This document shows positions 53,803 to 62,591 of a stretch of 64,000 nt of DNA, one piece after another. Position 1 is the stretch's first letter. Each line of letters opens with the position of its first letter. Both the position numbers and the translations under genes were made by a program. Origin of the DNA: Pseudalkalibacillus berkeleyi (GTDB lineage: Bacteria > Bacillota > Bacilli > Bacillales > Fictibacillaceae); NCBI RefSeq assembly GCF_021608225.1, contig NZ_JAKIJS010000001.1:2418001-2482000 (forward strand), in the 5' to 3' direction. Below the pieces are notes generated by a model that was given only the letters and a program-made list of their open reading frames with translations, was not told the DNA's origin and made no database searches.

Positions 53803-54741
53803 TTAACATTGATTACTGTCTTGTACTTTATCGTAACCCGCGTCCTTTGCATCTTTTTCGTTTAAAAAGAATACGCGGTATTCAATTGGTACGCTTTCCC
53901 ACTTGGATGGTTCTACATACATCTTGGTAGCATGATGACCGACAAATTTATTTGGACCTCCCCGCTTGTTGAAGCGGAATTCGTATGGGAGCTCATCAAT
54001 AGGACGCTCTGGATTCCATATACCTTTGCAAAACTCTTTCGCCCGTACAACAGCTTCACCATACTCATTAAAGTTGACCAAATTGGGGTAGATGAAATAC
54101 GGAACAGCCATACCTAATTCAATCATTTCCAGATTTATGTTCTGCTCATTTTTGACAACAACTGCGAGAAGTCGACCGTATTGATCGAACGGTTCATCGC
54201 CAACGTGAATATCCACCCGCTCACCTAAAGGTAAAAGGTACTCAAGCTGTCTCGTTGCTTCCTCAGCATGGTAGCCTTGTGATTGACCTTGATAATTGGT
54301 TTCTGGGGTATCGATTGAAACGAATCTTACTTTTGTCGTTCCTAGAACTGGTGTTTCTAAATGGATTGTATCTCCATCGACAACTTTTTTTACAGAAGAG
54401 ATGAACTGCTTTTCTTGAGGTGGTGTTGCTTTATGAGAATGAGATGGTTCAACGTTCGCTTCTGACGTCACATGCATTTCCTGTTGGTGAGTCGAGTCGA
54501 GCATACCTGTGATATTGAACCATTTACCACGTTCAAGATGATTCAATTTCTGTTGTGATTTTACGAGAATTCCGTTCATATTTTCATCTATGAATGGATA
54601 ATTATAACCGTCTTCTAAGGGCTCTTCTGCTTCTCCAGCAAGAAATCCACTTACAGTTACTTCGCTTCCCTTTAGGTCAGACCTATCTTGCATAGCCAGT
54701 TCCGCAATACGTACTTCAAGGTCGCTTTTCATATCATTCAC
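53803..54741 (-). CDS. Thermonuclease family protein with N-terminal OB-like domain
   Basis: 312 residues. N-terminal part (1-110) resembles an OB-fold (EVTVSGFLAGEAEEP..ITGMLDST). The SNase domain follows (about 115-255): VVDGDTIHLE, RFVSIDTPET, DQYGRLLAVV and a GMAVPY motif, so catalytic Asp, Arg and Glu positions are present. No signal peptide, so probably cytosolic, unlike secreted micrococcal nuclease. Single gene. Substrate DNA or RNA not determined. Confidence 0.88.
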   Translation of the reverse strand: MNDMKSDLEVRIAELAMQDRSDLKGSEVTVSGFLAGEAEEPLEDGYNYPFIDENMNGILVKSQQKLNHLERGKWFNITGMLDSTHQQEMHVTSEANVEPSHSHKATPPQEKQFISSVKKVVDGDTIHLETPVLGTTKVRFVSIDTPETNYQGQSQGYHAEEATRQLEYLLPLGERVDIHVGDEPFDQYGRLLAVVVKNEQNINLEMIELGMAVPYFIYPNLVNFNEYGEAVVRAKEFCKGIWNPERPIDELPYEFRFNKRGGPNKFVGHHATKMYVEPSKWESVPIEYRVFFLNEKDAKDAGYDKVQDSNQC

Positions 54742-54836
54742 CCTCTTTCAGTTGTTACTTACAGTGTAATACAAGATAGGCGAATGAACTTTTAAATTAC
54801 AGTAAATTACAAAAAATGAGTCTTAAAGCTCAATTA

Positions 54837-55934
54837 TTATGCAGTAATGTTCAATAATGCTGCATATGCATTAATTCGGCCATTTTGATAAAGCGTTCCT
54901 GCGCCAGTAATTGGTACAGTTGTTGATTCAATTGCAGCTCGGACTTGAGCTCTATCAGGTTCAAGGGAAGCCATTAGTGCGGCTAGGCCACTGACAAAGG
55001 GCGCAGCTTGAGAAGTACCAGATAAATTCCCATAATCCGTTTGTCCTGTACTATTTGCTGTAATCGGCAAAGTTGATAGTATATCGACACCGGGTGCTGC
55101 TACACTAACCCAACTCGCTCCATAATTAGAAAAGGACGCTTTCGTATCGTCATTATTTAGTGCCGCTACTCCTATTACTTCTGAATAAGCAGCAGGATAA
55201 TGAAGATTATTCGAGTTATCATTCCCGGCTGCCGCAACTAAGATTACACCGTTGTTAGCTGCATACTGGACGGCATTTTGAACAGTTGAACTTGAAGTTG
55301 GACCGCTAAAGCTCATATTAATAACTTTAGCCCCATTAGCTGTTGCATTAATAATACCATTTGCAATATCACTGAAAAATCCAATTCCAGTATCATCTAG
55401 CACTTTAATGTTCATGATTTTCGGGTTAATAGCAAGACCTGCGACACCAAGATTATTTCTTGTTACAGCAGCCGCGATTCCCGCTACATGAGTACCATGC
55501 CCATTCAGATCTTGTGTCGTTGATGAAGTTGAGAAATTTACATTTATAACGATTTTTTCATTTAAGTCTGGATGACCTGCATTAACTCCAGTATCCAATA
55601 CCGCTATTTTTAGAAGAGAAGAACCTCGTGTAACGTTCCATGCTCTCGTAGAATTGATTTTCAATAGACCCCATTGTTGATTAAACAAAGGATCATTCGG
55701 AATCAACTGGGTAGACATTGTCCCATCAACTTCTACAAAATCTACTTCATTAACTTTTTCCAAACGACGTACGATTCCTCTAATTGAGTTGGGATTTACT
55801 TTTAATACATAGACATTGATTTGGGGTATTTCAGTGAGACGGTCGAAGTTTATTGATGAGAGAATATTGTTTACTTCTTCTCTAGAAGTATTAGACTTGA
55901 AACAAACATTAATTCGGTCTGAGGTTTGATTCAT
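54837..55934 (-). CDS. S8 subtilisin-family protease without signal peptide, copy 1
   Basis: 365 residues. An inhibitor-I9-like prodomain (1-85) then the peptidase with Asp (AVLDTGVNAGHPDL), His (NGHGTHVAG) and Ser (LSGTSQAAPFVSG). No signal peptide is visible. Layout is close to the copy at 56078-57178, and the region around the active site is nearly the same: a tandem duplication separated by about 140 bases. AGGAG lies about 15 bases before the ATG, longer than usual. Confidence 0.93.
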   Translation of the reverse strand: MNQTSDRINVCFKSNTSREEVNNILSSINFDRLTEIPQINVYVLKVNPNSIRGIVRRLEKVNEVDFVEVDGTMSTQLIPNDPLFNQQWGLLKINSTRAWNVTRGSSLLKIAVLDTGVNAGHPDLNEKIVINVNFSTSSTTQDLNGHGTHVAGIAAAVTRNNLGVAGLAINPKIMNIKVLDDTGIGFFSDIANGIINATANGAKVINMSFSGPTSSSTVQNAVQYAANNGVILVAAAGNDNSNNLHYPAAYSEVIGVAALNNDDTKASFSNYGASWVSVAAPGVDILSTLPITANSTGQTDYGNLSGTSQAAPFVSGLAALMASLEPDRAQVRAAIESTTVPITGAGTLYQNGRINAYAALLNITA

Positions 55935-56077
55935 AATGATTCAATTTGACTCCTATCAATTTGGATTCTTCACCATTTGCATAATAGAGTTAAGGAAAAA
56001 CTCAGCTAAGAGTAAGAATTGACCTATATTCCTCTACTAGATGAGGACCTTAATCACTAGTACATAGAATGAAATGA

Positions 56078-57178
56078 CTATTGGTCTTTAATCTTCAATA
56101 ATGCAGCATAAGTGTTGATTCTACCATTTTGATAAAGGGTTCCTACACCAGTAATCGGTACAGTCGTCGTTTCTATAGCATTCCTTACTTTGTTGGCATT
56201 AGGTTCTAAAGAAGCCATTAATGCTGCTAGTCCACTGACGAAAGGTGCAGCTTGAGATGTTCCTGATAGGTATCCATAATTCGTAGCACCCATCATGTTT
56301 GTAGAGGTTGGTAATGTTGACAGGATATCGATTCCCGGAGCTGCCACATCCACCCATGCAGCACCGAAATTGGAAAATGACGCCTTCGTATCATCACGTT
56401 TCACTGCAGCCACACTAATCACTTCAGGATAAGCAGCTGGGTAAAACAGATCATCAGCGTTGTCATTGCCTGCTGCCGCAACTTGGATAACACCATTACT
56501 AGATGCATATTGGACAGCACTTTGAACACTTGAGCTGAATGAAGGGCCACCTAAGCTCATATTAATCACTTTTGCTCCATTATCTGTCGCATTAACGATA
56601 CCTTTAGCGACGTCGCTGAAAGAGCCACTACCACTATCGTCTAGTACTTTTATATTCAATATTTTGGGGTTGATGGCTAGACCTGCAACACCTATTTCAT
56701 TCCTTGTTGTTGCAGCAGCAATACCAGCGACATGTGTCCCGTGACCATTGATATCTTGAGATGTCGATGAGGTCGAGAAGTTAACATTCAGGACAACTTT
56801 ATCTATCAAATCTGGATGACCTGCATTAACCCCAGTATCTAAAATCGCTATTTTTAGAAGCGAAGAACCACGTGTAACATTCCACGCTCTTGTAGAATTG
56901 ATTTTCAATAGACCCCATTGCTGACTGAAAAGAGGATCATTCGGAGTCAACTGAGTGTTCATTAAGCCATTGAATTCAGCGTAATCTACTTCTGGAAAAT
57001 TAGAGAGAATGCGAAGTGTAGTGTTCATTCTACTAGGATCCACTTGGATGACATACACATAAATCTGTGGAATTTGATCAATTACAGTTCCACCAACAAG
57101 TTGGATGATTTGCAATGCTCGACTACTAGGAACACTAGGAAAGAAACGCACTACTATTTGATTGGGGAGAAAACTCAT
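56078..57178 (-). CDS. S8 subtilisin-family protease without signal peptide, copy 2
   Basis: 366 residues, same plan as the preceding gene: prodomain to about 85, Asp in ILDTGVNAGHPDL, His in NGHGTHVAG, Ser in LSGTSQAAPFVSG. It also lacks a signal peptide. AGGAGG lies 14 bases before the ATG. This copy is probably the parent or sister of the downstream one; the two differ most in the prodomain. Intracellular or non-classically exported protease. Confidence 0.93.
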   Translation of the reverse strand: MSFLPNQIVVRFFPSVPSSRALQIIQLVGGTVIDQIPQIYVYVIQVDPSRMNTTLRILSNFPEVDYAEFNGLMNTQLTPNDPLFSQQWGLLKINSTRAWNVTRGSSLLKIAILDTGVNAGHPDLIDKVVLNVNFSTSSTSQDINGHGTHVAGIAAATTRNEIGVAGLAINPKILNIKVLDDSGSGSFSDVAKGIVNATDNGAKVINMSLGGPSFSSSVQSAVQYASSNGVIQVAAAGNDNADDLFYPAAYPEVISVAAVKRDDTKASFSNFGAAWVDVAAPGIDILSTLPTSTNMMGATNYGYLSGTSQAAPFVSGLAALMASLEPNANKVRNAIETTTVPITGVGTLYQNGRINTYAALLKIKDQ

Positions 57179-57292
57179 AATAATTTTATTTACCTCCTAA
57201 CACTATTAGATTCTCTATCATTTTACGCAGCTTAAGCCATAGTGGACACGGCTAGTTGATAGATTCCGCTGAAAATAGGTATTTTTTTACAT

Positions 57293-57322
57293 AAAAAAAG
57301 AACACCCCATTGGGTGCTCTCT
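57293..57322 (-). terminator. POT transporter terminator
   Basis: AGAACACCC pairs with GGGTGCTCT around CATT; T-run on the minus strand. Confidence 0.85.
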
Positions 57323-57328
57323 TTCCGT

Positions 57329-58744
57329 TTATTTTGCTTCTTCAATTTCATCAAGGTGCATAAGTTTTTGTAGTGGTTTTGATAGTGCAAGTAGAATCAA
57401 TCCTAATACAAGAGCAGCTAGTCCAAGATACACAAATATTTCGAGATAACCGAATTCTTGTGTTAACGATGCGACATGTCCTGCAACGTAGTTGGCAGCC
57501 GCATTACTTAAGAACCAAACCCCCATCAGTAATGAAGCAATTTTGACTGGTGCCATTTTACTAACGAGTGATAGTCCGATTGGCGATAACGATAGTTCAC
57601 CGAGTGTATGAAGCAAGTAAGTGACGACCATGAACACCATTGAAACTTTGACAGTGTTAGATGCGTCGCTACCTGTTGCAAGAACAGCCGGAACTAATAC
57701 CATAAATCCTAATCCTAATAAAATAAGTCCAAATGACATTTTTGTTGGTATTGAAAAATCACCGCGCTTTGTTTTTGATAGTTTCAGCCAAAGCATAGAA
57801 ACAACCGGCGCTAAAATCAATATAAACAAAGGATTCAATGACTGGAAGAAGGATACCGGTACTTCATACCCAAATACGGTACGGTCGATGAAATCTCTCG
57901 TATAAAGGGTGAAAGATGCTCCTGCTTGTTCAAATCCAGCCCAGAATGCTACAGTGAAACATGCCAGAATCAGGATGACTGTCGTACGTCTTTTTTCCTG
58001 TCTTGTGAGTGGCTTAGGTTTTTCATTAACTTCAAGAGAAGGTTTTGCTTTATCATTTGCAGGCATCTTTCCGATATCGCCTAAATATTTTTTCGATAAT
58101 AGATTAAAGGTCAATTGTCCAATAATCATTCCGATAGATGATGCTAGGAAAGCATACTTGAATCCAAATACTTCGATTCCAGTTGGAGTTGTTGATGCAA
58201 ACCAGTTTGCGTAGATCAGACCCGCAACGATTGGGGAAATCAATGCCCCTAAGTTAATGCCCATATAGAAAATCGTGAATCCAGAATCTTTTCTAGGGTC
58301 ATTTTTCGAATACAGTTCTCCAACTAGTGTCGAGATATTCGGTTTGAAAAATCCATTACCCATGATTAATAATAACAATCCGAGATATAGTCCCCACTCT
58401 GCTTGAACGGCAAAGAGTGTGAAATCTCCAACAGCCATCGTAATTCCGCCGATGGTAATCGCTGTTCGTAGACCCATCAGTTTGTCAGTCAAAAAACCAC
58501 CGATTAAAGGCGTGAAATAGACTAGGCCCGTATAAATACCGTAAAGCATGAGTGCTGATGATTCACTGAATCCAAGTCCTCCACTGATTAATTCAGCTGT
58601 AAGATATAGAACGAGAATAGAGCGCATGCCGTAGTAGCTATAACGTTCCCACATTTCGGTGATGAATAGTAGGAATAATCCTTTCGGATGCTTCTGCTTC
58701 TTTTTTGCAAGCATATCCTGGTTTTCGTTAATCGTACCTTCCAT
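57329..58744 (-). CDS. POT/PTR2 family proton-coupled peptide transporter
   Basis: 471 residues from the ATG at 58744 (GGGAGG about 7 bases upstream; an ATG five codons earlier overlaps that site). About 14 membrane helices. Family signature: EMWERYSYYGMRSILVLYL (E1xxERFxYY) and FTIFYMGINLGALISPI (PTR2 second signature). It imports di- and tripeptides with protons. Its nearness to two proteases may be chance. Confidence 0.94.
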   Translation of the reverse strand: MEGTINENQDMLAKKKQKHPKGLFLLFITEMWERYSYYGMRSILVLYLTAELISGGLGFSESSALMLYGIYTGLVYFTPLIGGFLTDKLMGLRTAITIGGITMAVGDFTLFAVQAEWGLYLGLLLLIMGNGFFKPNISTLVGELYSKNDPRKDSGFTIFYMGINLGALISPIVAGLIYANWFASTTPTGIEVFGFKYAFLASSIGMIIGQLTFNLLSKKYLGDIGKMPANDKAKPSLEVNEKPKPLTRQEKRRTTVILILACFTVAFWAGFEQAGASFTLYTRDFIDRTVFGYEVPVSFFQSLNPLFILILAPVVSMLWLKLSKTKRGDFSIPTKMSFGLILLGLGFMVLVPAVLATGSDASNTVKVSMVFMVVTYLLHTLGELSLSPIGLSLVSKMAPVKIASLLMGVWFLSNAAANYVAGHVASLTQEFGYLEIFVYLGLAALVLGLILLALSKPLQKLMHLDEIEEAK

Positions 58745-58882
58745 GATGTTTCCTCCCATGATGTTTTCTAAGTAGTGTGAATTTTGGATGATTCCAGACC
58801 ATTCGTCTATGATACCATCTAAATGGGAGTATCCATTAATATTGAGAAAAGGAAGAATTGAGAGAAAAATTAGTAAACAATG

Positions 58883-58910
58883 AAAAAGCTAGCTCAGGGA
58901 GGAGCTAGCT
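58883..58910 (-). terminator. Terminator after the coiled-coil gene
   Basis: AGCTAGCTC / GAGCTAGCT stem; T-run on the minus strand. Confidence 0.85.
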
Positions 58911-58916
58911 GTGAAA

Positions 58917-59855
58917 TTATGCACTTTCAATTAAATTTTGCTTTTCATTTTTTATCATTTGTAGTCGATTTTGTGTCTGATCAGCTTGTGTTTGTAGCTT
59001 GGATAAAAGGCGATCGATGTTATTTTTTTGTGTTCTCGTTTTATCCAATGAGTCGTTGATTCTGCCTTGGACCATCCAATCGGAAATCAATCCATCGAAG
59101 AAAAAATCAGCAAATTTTAATAGAGATGATACGTCAACATTTAAATCCGCCTCTTCATTTACATCAATCAACTCTTTTTGAAACGTCCGCATTTTGGTTT
59201 GTGCATGGTGGATGTGTCCTGTCGCATCATCTATATGATTATGTTTGACCGCGCTTGAAATCATTCCGCCTCCAAGCATGTCGAGCGTGCCCCAGTTGTT
59301 GGCTTTTTCGAGCGAATGAAGCGCCTGATCTAGTGCATGTATGACTGCATTGCCCGCATGAATGGCTTCCGACAGTTCATTAAGAAAAGCACTTAAATCT
59401 CCCTCTTGCTCACTTAATCGATAAATTTCCGAAGATACAGGTGATCCACTCTCTTTTATGTACTTTTCTTTCGCTGAAAGTAATTGTTCATATTTTCTTT
59501 CTGCATCTTTAACCTGTATGAGTTTCTTCTGCAAATCATTAATCGATTGATTTACTTCTTCACGTGATTTCTTCGCTTCATCCAATTTGAGCTGAACCGC
59601 AGCTACATCTTGCTTTTCTTCATCTAAACGACCTTCCTTTGTACCGAGTATTGTGAGCAACAAACTCGTTACACTGATTCCTTCAATTTTATCGACATCC
59701 GCTTTTTCAGCTGTCAGTTGATCATTAAGGTTGAACACACGCTCATGCATTTCTTGATATTCACGCTTATATTCTTTAAGTTGGACTTCCCATTTATGCT
59801 TCTTTCGGATGTCCCCTTTAATCTGAATGATTTGATTGTTTAAATCAGCAATCAT
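58917..59855 (-). CDS. Long coiled-coil protein of unknown function
   Basis: 312 residues, nearly all helical and rich in Lys, Glu and Gln, with heptad-like spacing in 1-130 and 260-312. A central part (about 170-215) has two conserved-looking pieces, GTLDMLGGGMISSAVKHN and HIDDATGHIHHA, with a histidine-rich character. No signal peptide or membrane helix. No family recognised. Single gene; not clearly linked to the POT gene downstream. Confidence 0.75.
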   Translation of the reverse strand: MIADLNNQIIQIKGDIRKKHKWEVQLKEYKREYQEMHERVFNLNDQLTAEKADVDKIEGISVTSLLLTILGTKEGRLDEEKQDVAAVQLKLDEAKKSREEVNQSINDLQKKLIQVKDAERKYEQLLSAKEKYIKESGSPVSSEIYRLSEQEGDLSAFLNELSEAIHAGNAVIHALDQALHSLEKANNWGTLDMLGGGMISSAVKHNHIDDATGHIHHAQTKMRTFQKELIDVNEEADLNVDVSSLLKFADFFFDGLISDWMVQGRINDSLDKTRTQKNNIDRLLSKLQTQADQTQNRLQMIKNEKQNLIESA

Positions 59856-59942
59856 TACGCACTCTCCTTCTTCCCTTTTTATGATTTACGAGGACCAAAG
59901 GAAAAGGTTTCAAAAGAGATTCCTTATTATGTCTGAATGGAA

Positions 59943-60150
59943 GAGGCACTTTCTATCAGCGATATGTGCGAATTCCAATTTTCGCGGACAGTAAGAGGGG
60001 CTTTCTATCCGCGATATCTGCGAATTCCAATTTTGACGGACAGTAAGAGGCACTTTCTATCCGTGATATCTGTGAATTCCAATTTTGACGGACAGTAAGA
60101 GGGGCTTTCTATCCGCGATATGTGCGAATTCCAATTTTGACGGACAGAAA
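59943..60150. repeat. 52-bp tandem repeat, four copies
   Basis: Four units in exact 52-base register (59943, 59995, 60047, 60099) and a partial fifth, containing CTTTCTATC, GCGAATTCCAATTT and GGACAGTAAGAGG. Between units, GCGGACAGTAAG and CTTTCTATCCGC pair at 10 of 12 bases around a short AGGGG-type loop, so each junction can form a hairpin. The array fills most of the 366-base gap 59856-60221. Confidence 0.92.
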
Positions 60151-60179
60151 AGGGCTCTTTTCGGTCAAATCTTAATAAA

Positions 60180-60214
60180 AAAATAAAACCGCATTTCAAT
60201 TTTCGAAATGCGGT
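60180..60214 (-). terminator. SGNH hydrolase terminator
   Basis: ACCGCATTTC / GAAATGCGGT, loop AATTTTC, T-run on the minus strand. Confidence 0.88.
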
Positions 60215-60221
60215 GGCGAAC

Positions 60222-60932
60222 TTAAAAGTCATATTCTTCTACAATTTTTTTCGTTATTAACAGATATCCTTTTTTATTCGGATGAAGTGCATCGCTGAAA
60301 TATTCTGTGGATTTCACTTCAAAAAGATCATTCGTAGAAATGAATTTTACATGTGAATACTGACTGACAACTTGTTGACTTGTGTCATTCCAGTCTTGAA
60401 TGACTTGTCCAACCTCTTCAGAAGAGGGTTTAGGGTTATATAGACCTAAAAACAGAACAGGTGCGTCTGGATTTTTCTTACGAATGATGTTAAAGATTTC
60501 AGATAAATTTCGTTCATAATCTACTTTTGACCGTTTCACCTTTTCATCGTGAATTTTATCTAAGGTCATCCCGTTACTTTTGACTAAATCGTTCATACCT
60601 ATAAAAACCGTAATGTAGTCTGCTTTTTCAAGGTCCTCAAGTACACCTGGCTTACCGAGCTGATGAAGTAGTCCATCTGATTGCTGACCAGGTATGCCGT
60701 AATTATCGACAGTGATGTTACCCTTATGATTCTCTGTAAGTAATTTTTGTAGATCCCCTACATACCCTGCACCAGATTCATCCCCAACTCCATAGGTCAA
60801 AGAATCCCCTAACGCCATAAAAACTTCGCTATCCTTCTTTGCTTCATCCTTACTCTGATCAAAGGCAATCAATCCAAAAATGCCCGATACAAGTAATACA
60901 CTAACGAATATATAAACAAGTGGTTTTCTCAT
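60222..60932 (-). CDS. SGNH/GDSL hydrolase (YpmR-like)
   Basis: 236 residues. One N-terminal membrane helix (about 5-25) anchors a GDSL domain: block I LGDSLTYG (Ser), GMNDL (block III), and DALHPNKKGY with the Asp/His pair near the end. Esterase or lipase-type activity outside the membrane is likely, substrate unknown. Lies 3' of the tmRNA gene, on the same strand. Confidence 0.9.
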   Translation of the reverse strand: MRKPLVYIFVSVLLVSGIFGLIAFDQSKDEAKKDSEVFMALGDSLTYGVGDESGAGYVGDLQKLLTENHKGNITVDNYGIPGQQSDGLLHQLGKPGVLEDLEKADYITVFIGMNDLVKSNGMTLDKIHDEKVKRSKVDYERNLSEIFNIIRKKNPDAPVLFLGLYNPKPSSEEVGQVIQDWNDTSQQVVSQYSHVKFISTNDLFEVKSTEYFSDALHPNKKGYLLITKKIVEEYDF

Positions 60933-61011
60933 AAGCGCCTCCTAAGGAAATAACCTTCCCTGTAGGGTATATGATTAAACCATTTCAGTTTACGTTTCTA
61001 AAAATAGACAT

Positions 61012-61041
61012 AAAAAAAACCACCATAGTTATGTATGGTGG
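61012..61041 (-). terminator. tmRNA terminator
   Basis: CCACCATA pairs with TATGGTGG, followed on the minus strand by eight T. It shares bases with the tmRNA 3' end. Confidence 0.88.
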
Positions 61042-61697
61042 AGACGGTGGGACATGTTGTTCCATGCTTTCGTCATGGCACTGACTATATCTTGAACCTG
61101 ATTGTTGCTCAGGTTCCCCGGCGTATTATACGAAATATATTTTGTACTTGTTTTCAAGTAGAATTTCGTATCCTAGTACTACCTTTAAGGTAGCCTATGA
61201 GTCGATACACGGCTGTTGGATTGCTCCACATACCGCTCGGCATTGCCTTACCGCTTTAAAGTAAGCTAATCATAGCCCCTCAAGCGACTTAGGTTTCACC
61301 GATTAAGCCAGGTTATCACTTTTGTGTTACCACAAAAGGCGACTATTTACTAATCGAACCCACGTCCAGAGATATCGGCACTTAAGCTTCTACGAGCATA
61401 GTCGATATATTGGCATTTCGCCAGCACGTCAGCCTATCGACAGGCATCGGTGTGACTAGTCTGATTATTCTCTTCCTTCATCCTCAGACGGTGGAATCCG
61501 GCGTAGCCCACTTCAGTTGAGTCCCTTACCCTAGCACATGGGCGATGCAGGGAGGAACCGCTCTAAGCTACTATTATGCAGCTAGTGCGAAGTTGTTGTT
61601 TTCTTTGCCAGTTATAGGCGTTGGCGTTTTAACGAGGCCGACCCCCTCGGCTCGCAACTTAAGCTCGACCTATCCCTGTCGAATCCGTAACGTCCCC
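61036..61697 (-). ncRNA. ssrA: tmRNA (SsrA), interrupted by a group I intron
   Basis: 5' end GGGGACGTTACGGATTCGAC at 61697 pairs with the 3' end CGTCTCCACCA (encoded CCA at 61036-61038) as the alanine-type acceptor stem. The tag reading frame at about 61571-61605 encodes GKENNNFALAA then TAA TAG (tag AGKENNNFALAA with the charged Ala). The T-arm is split: exon 1 is 61353-61697 (345 nt), exon 2 is 61036-61052 (17 nt). Joined, the T-loop becomes GTGGG-TTCGATT-CCCAC and the RNA is 362 nt, normal for Bacillaceae. Rescues stalled ribosomes with SmpB, encoded just upstream. Confidence 0.93.
61053..61352 (-). ncRNA. Group I self-splicing intron in the tmRNA T-loop
   Basis: 300 bases. The 5' exon ends in U and pairs (CGAU with GUCG, U-G at the splice site) with an internal guide 10 bases inside: P1. 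P2 is a perfect hairpin CTTTTGTG-GTAA-CACAAAAG (61319-61338). The core has the P/Q-like GGTGAAACCTAAG; P8 is GAACCTGA / TCAGGTTC (61094-61116) followed by AAGATATAGTC (61083-61093), the 3' side of P7; a GAAA-capped P9 hairpin CCATG..GCATGG follows. The intron ends in G before TCCCAC. No open reading frame, so no homing endonuclease. T-loop insertions of this kind are known from some Firmicute tmRNA genes. Confidence 0.9.
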
Positions 61698-61760
61698 ATA
61701 TAAAATGAGTGTTGCGGTAGTTGCTTAAAAATCATTGTTTTATAACTGGCGACAAAGTCT

Positions 61761-61789
61761 ATTATAACATGAATAAATCACTTTGTTAA
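61761..61789 (-). promoter_or_regulatory. Sigma-A promoter of ssrA
   Basis: TTAACA, 17-base spacer, TATAAT on the minus strand. The transcript would start about 57 bases before the mature 5' end, which RNase P processing then exposes. Confidence 0.85.
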
Positions 61790-61804
61790 TCGATTTACAG
61801 TTAC

Positions 61805-62272
61805 TTACATTTTTTGGCGTTCGCGGAAGGCTTTCTCAATTTCCCGGTTTGCGGTCTTTCGCTTCAAGTCTTCACGCTTGTCGTATTTCTTCTTACCTCT
61901 TGCGACTCCGATCAGAACTTTAGCGACCCCGTTTTTAATATACAGCTTCAACGGTATTATGGAATAGCCTGTTTCTTTAGAAGCACCAATCAATTTACTG
62001 ATTTCCTTCTTGTGTAACAACAGTTTTCTAGTACGAAGCGGATCATGGTTGTAACGGTTTCCTTGTTCATAATGGCTGATGTGCATATTATGAAGGAAAA
62101 CCTCACCGTTTTGAACACGACAAAAGGAATCTTTCAATTGAACACGTCTTGCACGAATGGCTTTAATCTCTGTGCCTTGTAACACCATACCTGCTTCGAA
62201 CGTTTCTTCAATTGCATAATCATGACGAGCTTTTTTGTTTTGTGCGATTGCATTCCCTTCATTACGTGCCAT
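61805..62272 (-). CDS. smpB: SsrA-binding protein SmpB
   Basis: 155 residues from the ATG at 62272 (AAGGGGG about 10 bases upstream); 17 earlier in-frame codons lack a ribosome site and a family match. The OB-fold core holds [40 protein letters not shown] and a basic C-terminal tail [19 protein letters not shown]. It brings tmRNA to stalled ribosomes. smpB lies between rnr and ssrA, as usual in the Bacilli. Confidence 0.96.
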   Translation of the reverse strand: MARNEGNAIAQNKKARHDYAIEETFEAGMVLQGTEIKAIRARRVQLKDSFCRVQNGEVFLHNMHISHYEQGNRYNHDPLRTRKLLLHKKEISKLIGASKETGYSIIPLKLYIKNGVAKVLIGVARGKKKYDKREDLKRKTANREIEKAFRERQKM

Positions 62273-62353
62273 AGCTTCGTTTCCCCCTTCAACTGCATGA
62301 TACATTTTATCAACAAAGGTCAAATAAAGTCAAGAAATCCGCGCTGTGAAAGA

Positions 62354-62533
62354 AAAGCGCAAGCGCCCTGACTTGCACAGGATGTGTTGACTTCGACGTT
62401 CACCACAGGACGTGGTGGATTTTAGTCGAAGTTCCTTACTAACGTAGGTCATTGGAAGTCCGATGAGGAGGCTGTCGCTGCCGCAAGAGGGCTGAAATGA
62501 TCCAAGTGACTGGGCGCTGAAGCTAGACATCTC
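62354..62533. repeat. Structured interspersed repeat, long copy
   Basis: Ends AGCGCCC (62362-62368) and GGGCGCT (62512-62518) close the element. Inside, GACTTCGAC pairs with GTCGAAGT and CCAC with GTGG. It ends in GCTGAAGCTAGAC. The stretches AAGTCCGATGAGGA and CCAAGTGACTGGGCGCTGA relate it to the short copy at 3765-3837; GAAGCTAGGAC near 17235 may be a third trace. It fills the gap between smpB and rnr. I recall similar elements dispersed in other Bacillaceae genomes. Confidence 0.7.
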
Positions 62534-62548
62534 ACCGATGCACTCCGT

Positions 62549-62584
62549 AAAAAGAGAGAACCTCATCCAGCATCTGAATGAGGT
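62549..62584 (-). terminator. rnr terminator
   Basis: ACCTCAT pairs with ATGAGGT; followed on the minus strand by TCTCTCTTTTT. Confidence 0.75.
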
Positions 62585-62591
62585 CATTCCA

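Noticed and set aside
60005-60232. 75-residue reading frame over the 52-bp array
   Set aside because: It is a by-product of the tandem repeat and runs into the 3' end of the SGNH gene; no start signal.
61012-61800. A tRNA gene suggested by the CCA end and T-arm-like text
   Set aside because: The acceptor, tag frame and split T-arm belong to tmRNA; there is no anticodon arm.
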